From contig DAINRU010000039.1 of NCBI GenBank assembly GCA_036741695.1, positions 1 to 18,537 of the forward strand: DNA of 18,537 nt. The letters run 5' to 3'. Within the stretch, counting starts at the first letter, position 1; each line of letters begins with the position of its first letter. Source of the DNA: JAFANK01 sp036741695. GTDB lineage: Bacteria; Vulcanimicrobiota; Vulcanimicrobiia; Eremiobacterales; Eremiobacteraceae. Below are positions 13,748-18,537 of this stretch, piece after piece. The position numbers were made by a program, and so were the translations under genes. The notes beneath the pieces are model-generated. The model was not told the origin of the DNA, searched no databases, and saw nothing but the letters and a program-made list of their open reading frames with translations.

Positions 13748-14653
13748 ATGCAGACCCAAGCCCCGTCGATCTCCGAGATATTCGGACCCGCCGGCTGGCA
13801 GGAGGGGCGGCGCGACGTCGCCCTCCATCTGGCGGATCAGATGCTGACCCACCACTGGCACGTCGATCAGCTATCGTGGAGCACGCTGCCGCCCTTGCCC
13901 ATACCGGTCGACGGTGGCGACACGCGCAAGCTCGTGCGCTTCTATAAGTCAGTGGTCGCCGTGCAGACGAGAGCAGAGGAGATCGCAGTCTCGATCGCTC
14001 GACGCCTGCTCGTCTATGCCAACGAGGGGCAGCTTGACGTGTCGTTCCGCCGCGCGCTCGGGGCGCTGCTCAACGACGAAGCGTCGCACGTCGCGACTAT
14101 GATCAAGCTTGAGATGGTCTCCGACGCCACGTACCCCGGCGTGTCGCCGCGATCCGACGAGAGCCCGCTGTTCGAGGCGCTCATGCCTGCCATCGAGACC
14201 CTCGAACCGGCCGTGCTCGCCATCTTCATGGCCTCCTACGAGGCCTCCGTCGCGATCCGCTCGTACCAAGAGCAGCAGACCTACCGCATGCCGTCCATAC
14301 TCGCCGAGATGGGCGCGCACGCCGCCGAAGACGATGGCCGGCACGCCAAGACCTTGCGCATTATCGCGCACGAATTCTTGCAGGTCTTCCGCTCGCGCTA
14401 TGGCGACGACGAACGGGGCACCTCGGCGCAGTGGCGCGCGCGCATCCTCGAACCGTTCAGCCGCTTCTGGTCGTTGATGCCGGCGCACGAATTCTACCTC
14501 GCTGGCAGCGACCGGCGGCAACTGCGCCACGTGCGCCAGCTCGTCGACCATGACGTCGCGATCATGACGCGCATCCTCAACTTCCTCGGGGTGTCAGCTG
14601 AGGCGCAAGTGTACGCCCAGGTTGCCGCGATCGCCGATCTCGTGCCGGCTTAG
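13748..14653 (+). CDS. AurF-like diiron oxygenase family protein
   Basis: A 301-aa all-helical protein with candidate iron ligands in the order and spacing of the AurF (p-aminobenzoate N-oxygenase) family: E77 or E78, E111xxH114 (NDEASH), E165 (ASYEAS), H191, and D196xxH199 (EDDGRH). AurF itself uses E101, E136xxH139, E196, H223, E227xxH230, so the gaps agree closely. Here the last motif has Asp where Glu is usual and one extra residue. A ferritin-like diiron oxidation chemistry is likely; the substrate is unknown, and no biosynthetic cluster is present. The ribosome site GAAGG (13736-13740) lies 7 bases before the ATG. The gene lies 32 bases after the cyclase-STAND gene, suggesting co-transcription and perhaps linked regulation. 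It converges on the OPT gene with only 16 bases between stops. Another ferritin-like family is the alternative. Confidence 0.68.
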   Translation: MQTQAPSISEIFGPAGWQEGRRDVALHLADQMLTHHWHVDQLSWSTLPPLPIPVDGGDTRKLVRFYKSVVAVQTRAEEIAVSIARRLLVYANEGQLDVSFRRALGALLNDEASHVATMIKLEMVSDATYPGVSPRSDESPLFEALMPAIETLEPAVLAIFMASYEASVAIRSYQEQQTYRMPSILAEMGAHAAEDDGRHAKTLRIIAHEFLQVFRSRYGDDERGTSAQWRARILEPFSRFWSLMPAHEFYLAGSDRRQLRHVRQLVDHDVAIMTRILNFLGVSAEAQVYAQVAAIADLVPA

Positions 14654-14669
14654 CCCGACTGCGCCGCTC

Positions 14670-16655
14670 TCATCCGGTGCGCATGCGCCCCGCGAGACGT
14701 CCGCTCCAGCGGTAGAGGCCAAAGATCACGACTGCGAAGACAACTCCGCCCAGCCACATCGCCGTCGGTTGGAACGCGTCTCCGACGACGGCGAACGGGT
14801 TGGCGTTGCCGGTCGCGACGATGACGCCAGCGAGCAAAACGCCGAAGAGACTCTCGCCGACGATCGAGCCAGACGCGACGAGCACGCCCATGCGCTTGGC
14901 TACGTCCGCGTTCGGGCGTTTCGCCGTCCAGCGGTTGTAGATCCAGCCGACCACAGCACCGAGGACCGCCGCCGACGTCGTCGCCGCGGGCAGATACATG
15001 CCGAGACCGACGGCGAGCGGCGGGAGCTGGAAGCGCGTGCGGGCGCGCAGCACCTCATCGATAGCGATCATGGCCATGCCGATCAACGCGCCGTAGCCGA
15101 TCAAGTCCCAGCGGATCTGTCCTTGGATGACACCCTTGGCTAGTGCGGAGATGAGCGTCGCCTGCGGTGCGGGCAGGGCGCGCGGCCCACCGCTGAAACC
15201 GTAGGCCTTGTTGAGGAGGTCCAATATCGGCGGGATCACGATCGACCCGAAGATCACGCCTGCGATGAGCGACACTTGCTGACGCCACGGTGTCGCATCC
15301 ACGAGCTGCCCGGTCTTCAGATCTTGCAGATTGTCGTTTGAGATCGTGGCCACGTTGAGCAGCACCGCGGTGATAAAGAGCGCGTAGGCCACGAGCGCCG
15401 GCGCTCCGCTCACTCCAGCGCTCTTAGCGACGGCAAGCAGGAGCAGCGCTGCGCCGATCACGCTCAGGATGCCGAGCCCGGACACGGGGCTATTCGACGC
15501 ACCGATGAGGCCGGCCATATATCCGCACGCGGCCGCGACCAAGAAGCCGGCGAAGACCACATACAGCACACCCGCGACGACGAGCGGCACGGTCAATGTC
15601 GCGACGTTCGTGCCATGGAGGAAGATGGTGAACAAGAACGCGAGCGGCACAAAGCAGGCCAGACTGACGAGCGCGACGGTCGTGATGGGCAGATCGCGTT
15701 CCGTGCGCGGAAGCGCGCTCAAGTCGCCATGCTCGGCTCGATGCCGCGACGCGGCGATCGAGGATGCGATCCCCGTGTAGACCGGTCGCACGAGTCTGCC
15801 CAGCGTCCAGATCGCGGCGATCCCAATCGTGCCTGCTCCGATGAAGCGGACTTGGTGCGCCCAGACGGCGATGGCGACATCGGCTGCTGGCCCGGCAGTT
15901 GGATGCAACGCGGTGAGAAGCGGCGTCAGAATGCCCCAGGCGATCACAAGGCCCGCGAGAATGGCAATACCCACGGATAGCCCGATGAGATATCCCGCGC
16001 CGACGAGCGCGAGCGACATCCCGACGCCGAAACCGGTCGCCCCCGCGCCGACGCGGAAATAGCCGACCACGCTATCGGTGAAGAGGCGGGCTGCGACGAG
16101 CAACGCGTAGCCCGCGGACACGAGCGAGCCAACCGAGAGGGCTAGGAGACCGCGTCTATTCTCCTCGACCGATTCCGCCGTCTCGCCGCGCGCACCAACC
16201 CCGACCTTGAGCACCTCTGCGGCAGCGACGCCTTCGGGATATGGCAGCGTCGATTGCGTGACGAGCGCGCGCCGCAGCGGTACGCTGTACATCACGCCGA
16301 GGATCCCGCCGATCGCGCAAATCGCGAACGACTGCCAGTAGGGAAAGCCGGTCCACCAGCCGACCATGACGAGACCGGGGAGCACGAAGATGATAGCGGA
16401 CAGCGTGCCGGCAGCCGAAGCCACGGTTTGCACGATGTTGTTCTCGAAGATCGTCGCATTCTTGAACGCGCGCAGCACTGCCATGGAGATCACGGCGGCG
16501 GGGATCGACGTTGCGAAGGTGAGGCCCACCTTGAGCCCGAGATAGATGTTGGCGGCGGTGAACACGAGAGTGATCGCGGCGCCGAGCAGGATCCCGCGCC
16601 AGGTCAGCTCGAGACGGAAATCATCGGTCGTGTTGGCCTTGGTGGTCGAGGCCAC
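14670..16655 (-). CDS. OPT-family oligopeptide/metal-chelate transporter
   Basis: A 661-aa inner-membrane transporter with many hydrophobic segments, of the bacterial OPT family. The opening ELTWRGILLGAAITLVFTAA leads into YLGLKVGLTFATSIPAAVIS, the family's N-terminal signature. QSTLPYPEGVAAAEVLK and NDNLQDLKTGQLVDATPWRQQ (near residue 440, split here only for description) are further hallmarks. Substrates in the family are small peptides, or metal chelates and siderophores in the YSL branch. GTG 16655 is chosen because GGGAG lies 9 bases upstream and the family N-terminus begins right after it. The frame extends to an ATG at 16811, but that stretch has no ribosome site, does not look like OPT sequence and contains a perfect hairpin. 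The neighbouring P1B metal ATPase, transcribed in the same direction, makes a metal-related substrate more attractive. Confidence 0.87.
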   Translation of the reverse strand: MASTTKANTTDDFRLELTWRGILLGAAITLVFTAANIYLGLKVGLTFATSIPAAVISMAVLRAFKNATIFENNIVQTVASAAGTLSAIIFVLPGLVMVGWWTGFPYWQSFAICAIGGILGVMYSVPLRRALVTQSTLPYPEGVAAAEVLKVGVGARGETAESVEENRRGLLALSVGSLVSAGYALLVAARLFTDSVVGYFRVGAGATGFGVGMSLALVGAGYLIGLSVGIAILAGLVIAWGILTPLLTALHPTAGPAADVAIAVWAHQVRFIGAGTIGIAAIWTLGRLVRPVYTGIASSIAASRHRAEHGDLSALPRTERDLPITTVALVSLACFVPLAFLFTIFLHGTNVATLTVPLVVAGVLYVVFAGFLVAAACGYMAGLIGASNSPVSGLGILSVIGAALLLLAVAKSAGVSGAPALVAYALFITAVLLNVATISNDNLQDLKTGQLVDATPWRQQVSLIAGVIFGSIVIPPILDLLNKAYGFSGGPRALPAPQATLISALAKGVIQGQIRWDLIGYGALIGMAMIAIDEVLRARTRFQLPPLAVGLGMYLPAATTSAAVLGAVVGWIYNRWTAKRPNADVAKRMGVLVASGSIVGESLFGVLLAGVIVATGNANPFAVVGDAFQPTAMWLGGVVFAVVIFGLYRWSGRLAGRMRTG

Positions 16656-16664
16656 GTGCGGATT

Positions 16665-16669
16665 CTCCC
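16665..16669 (-). promoter_or_regulatory. Ribosome binding site deciding start at 16655
   Basis: GGGAG on the minus strand, 9 bases before the GTG at 16655. It supports the shorter OPT protein over the 52-residue extension that begins at the ATG at 16811. Confidence 0.55.
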
Positions 16670-16690
16670 GGCAAGAACAAAGATGAAGCA

Positions 16691-16708
16691 ACGGACCTTT
16701 AGGTCCGT
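16691..16708 (-). terminator. Perfect hairpin; terminator or leader element
   Basis: ACGGACCT and AGGTCCGT are perfect 8-base arms around two central bases. Read in the minus direction the hairpin is followed by a T-rich but broken stretch (TGCTTCATCTTTGTTCTT). It lies 115 bases after the stop of the P1B ATPase gene and 36 bases before the OPT start. It may end the ATPase transcript, or act in the OPT leader. A second hairpin (CGGCG / CGCCG, 16718-16722 and 16728-16732) precedes it. Confidence 0.45.
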
Positions 16709-16823
16709 TCCATCCCACGGCGTCCAACGCCGCGCGACAGATGGCTCCCTTGCCCGAGGCGCCGCGCGAAGCCTCCTCCGGCGCGATACTCTTCGCCGCG
16801 CGCATCTGCATGGAGTGGTGCTG

Positions 16824-18537
16824 TTAGTAGTCCGTCAGATCGCCGAGCGGGAAGGCCACGCGCAAGGCGTTGAGCACCGCCGCGATGTCGATGAACTCTT
16901 GCGTGATGGCTCCGGCGATGGGCGGCAAGAACCCGGCCACCGCCGCGAGCATGCCGATCACCGAAAGCGCCATCCCGCCGATCGCGCTCTGCAAGGCGAT
17001 GACGCGCATGCGGCGGCCGATGTGGATCAGTTCGTCGACTTTGCCGAGCATCGGCTCCATGATCACCGCATCTGCGGCTTCTGACGTGATCTCACTCGCC
17101 TGCCCAAAGGCGAGACCGACGGTCGCTGCTTGCATGGCCGGCGCGTCGTTGATCCCGTCACCGACGAAGAGCGTCGGCGCGAGTTTCGTCTGCGCCGCGA
17201 CGATCTCGACCTTTTCCTCGGGAGTCTTGCCCGAGTGGACTTCGGCGATGCCGACGCGCCGCGCGAGATAGCTGACTTCGACATCACGATCGCCCGACAG
17301 CACCATCACCCGGCTGACGTGATGCCGCGGCGTCAGGTGACGGACGAAGGTGTGGCTGTCCGCACGAGGTTCGTCGCGGAAGCGGAGCAGGGCGGCGAAA
17401 CGGCCGTCGATGTAGATAAGCGATTCGAGCCCTGCGGTGGCCGGCTGCAGGTCGGCGGGAGCCCCTCTCCCTGCTCTTGCGATCGCGTCGCGGCCTGTGA
17501 TCTCGACGGATCGCCCTTCGATGAGGCCGCGCAACCCCTCACCTGGGCTTTCGCTGATCTGAGCGGCCGGCAACAGCGCCAAGCCTCGAGCGCGTGCCGC
17601 CGCAAGCACCGCGACGGCAAGTGGATGTTTGGAATACTGCTCGAGGCATGCCGCGGCTTGGATGACCTCATCCTCGGAGAAGCCCGCCGCGTACGCGACC
17701 TCCGTCAGCGATGGCTGCCCGTACGTGAGGGTACCTGTCTTGTCGAAGATCACGGTGCGGCAGGTGTCGATGCGTTCGAGCATGACCGGGTTTTTGATGA
17801 TGACGCCGCGACGGGCGGCGAGTGAGATCGCGCCGATCACCGCCACCGGGATGGCGAGGAGCAAGGGGCATGGCGTCGCGATGACCACGACCGCCAGAAA
17901 ACGTTCCGCCTGTCCGCTGACAAGCCAGCCGGTCGTCGCGAGGGCGAGTGCGAGGGGCGTGTACCACGCGCCGAGCATGTCGCCCAGCCGTCGCAATTGC
18001 GGACGGCGTGCTTGTGCCTCTTCCATGACCCGCATGATCCGCGCGTAGCGCGAATCGATCGGCAGCCTCGTCGCCTCGATGGTGAGCGCGGCATCGCCGT
18101 TGATCGCTCCCGACAGCACCTGGGCGCCGCGCGCTTTCGGCATTTTGTACGGCTCGCCGGACAGATACGACTCATCCATCCAACCGTGGCCTTCCGTCAC
18201 GATACCGTCGACCGGAGCCAGCTCATGCGGAAGGACGACGAGCGTCTCGCCGATCGCGATGTCGTCGAGCGCGATGTCAGCGATGCCGGATCCAAACTTT
18301 CGATGCGCGACGTTGGGCATGCGCCGTGACAGCGCCTCGAGGATCGACGACGCGCGGCGGGTGGCGAACTGCTCGAGCGCTTCGCCGCCGGACAGCATCA
18401 AGATCACGATGCAGGCGACGACGTATTGCCCGAGGATGGCCGCGGTCACGATCGATATGCCGGCCAGCAAGTCGGATCCAAACTCGCGCGCGAGTAGCTT
18501 GCGAGTGAGGTCGATGAGCAGCGGCACGCCCGTGCCG
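16824..18537 (-). CDS. P1B-type heavy-metal ATPase (N-terminus off window)
   Basis: An inner-membrane ATP-driven metal pump. The frame is open to the window edge, so the first residues and first TM helices are missing; about 570 residues are visible. Numbering from the GTG at 18527: the actuator loop ESYLSGEP (119-126); the metal-site TM motif TPC (218-220, in ATPCPLLLAIP) instead of the CPC of copper and zinc/cadmium pumps; the phosphorylated Asp D262 in DKTGTLT; the P1B-specific HP dipeptide in YSKHPLA; the GDGINDAP hinge; and a C-terminal helix with FIDIAAVLNALR. (S/T)PC motifs occur in the P1B-4-like and related groups, whose substrates include cobalt, iron and zinc, so the metal is not assigned here. 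A 168-base gap precedes the OPT gene transcribed in the same direction. No metal-binding N-terminal domain can be judged from this window. Confidence 0.9.
   Translation of the reverse strand, partial: GTGVPLLIDLTRKLLAREFGSDLLAGISIVTAAILGQYVVACIVILMLSGGEALEQFATRRASSILEALSRRMPNVAHRKFGSGIADIALDDIAIGETLVVLPHELAPVDGIVTEGHGWMDESYLSGEPYKMPKARGAQVLSGAINGDAALTIEATRLPIDSRYARIMRVMEEAQARRPQLRRLGDMLGAWYTPLALALATTGWLVSGQAERFLAVVVIATPCPLLLAIPVAVIGAISLAARRGVIIKNPVMLERIDTCRTVIFDKTGTLTYGQPSLTEVAYAAGFSEDEVIQAAACLEQYSKHPLAVAVLAAARARGLALLPAAQISESPGEGLRGLIEGRSVEITGRDAIARAGRGAPADLQPATAGLESLIYIDGRFAALLRFRDEPRADSHTFVRHLTPRHHVSRVMVLSGDRDVEVSYLARRVGIAEVHSGKTPEEKVEIVAAQTKLAPTLFVGDGINDAPAMQAATVGLAFGQASEITSEAADAVIMEPMLGKVDELIHIGRRMRVIALQSAIGGMALSVIGMLAAVAGFLPPIAGAITQEFIDIAAVLNALRVAFPLGDLTDY

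Noticed and set aside
13949..14551. 200-aa antisense open frame in the diiron gene
   Set aside because: The + strand frame has conserved iron-ligand motifs and a ribosome site; the antisense frame has neither.
16656..16811. 52-residue N-terminal extension of the OPT protein
   Set aside because: There is no ribosome site at the ATG, the residues do not resemble OPT proteins, and the stretch contains a perfect hairpin; the GTG at 16655 has a good site.
16254..17084. 276-aa open frame on the + strand across the OPT/ATPase junction
   Set aside because: It runs antisense to two recognised transporters and is full of Arg, Asp, Gly and His without any motif.

Overview
The window comes from a high-GC, probably Gram-negative (diderm) bacterium. 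This rests on an exported beta-barrel protein of the phenol MetA-degradation type, several signal-peptide proteins, and a hopanoid-associated sugar epimerase. The mix of soil-type genes (class III cyclase fused to a STAND ATPase, OPT transporter, hopanoid gene, many orphan exported proteins) would fit an under-sampled soil phylum such as Eremiobacterota, but that placement is only a guess from gene style. There are no rRNA or tRNA genes, CRISPR arrays, insertion sequences or phage genes that I can see, and no gene-free stretch longer than 300 bases.

Left edge (1-959, + strand): the 3' nine-tenths of an HpnA-like NAD(P)-dependent sugar epimerase. It converges on a long run of minus-strand genes.

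Middle (1047-10822, all minus strand, listed in transcription order): an outer-membrane beta-barrel protein (10822-9893); a small exported NTF2-like protein (9727-9254); a 12-TM APC-type amino acid permease (9269-7710); a membrane-anchored protein with a vitellogenin/MTP-like N-terminal region followed by HEAT-type helices (7738-5753); a 616-aa exported beta-rich protein of unknown family (5687-3837); an exported C39-like putative cysteine peptidase (3840-2647); a small exported two-cysteine protein (2546-2115); a zinc-ribbon four-TM protein (2100-1522); and a single-TM protein with a beta-type outer domain (1517-1047). From 9727 to 2647 the genes overlap or lie within about 65 bases of each other, so they look like one transcription unit devoted to the envelope. 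The unexpected member is the vitellogenin/MTP-like protein. It has the layout of the eukaryotic large lipid transfer proteins, including their ALGN signature, and is followed by a protein that could form a beta shell. A bacterial envelope lipid-handling or lipoprotein-like system is my leading hypothesis, but it is inference.

Right part (10935-14653, + strand): a 926-aa class III adenylate cyclase-STAND ATPase-TPR signalling protein, then 32 bases later a 301-aa diiron protein with the ligand spacing of the AurF N-oxygenase family. The 112-base divergent gap before the cyclase gene carries a perfect 12-base palindrome.

Right edge (14670-18537, minus strand): a P1B-type heavy-metal ATPase running off the window, then a 168-base gap with a strong hairpin, then an OPT-family transporter. 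Together these suggest metal or metal-chelate homeostasis.
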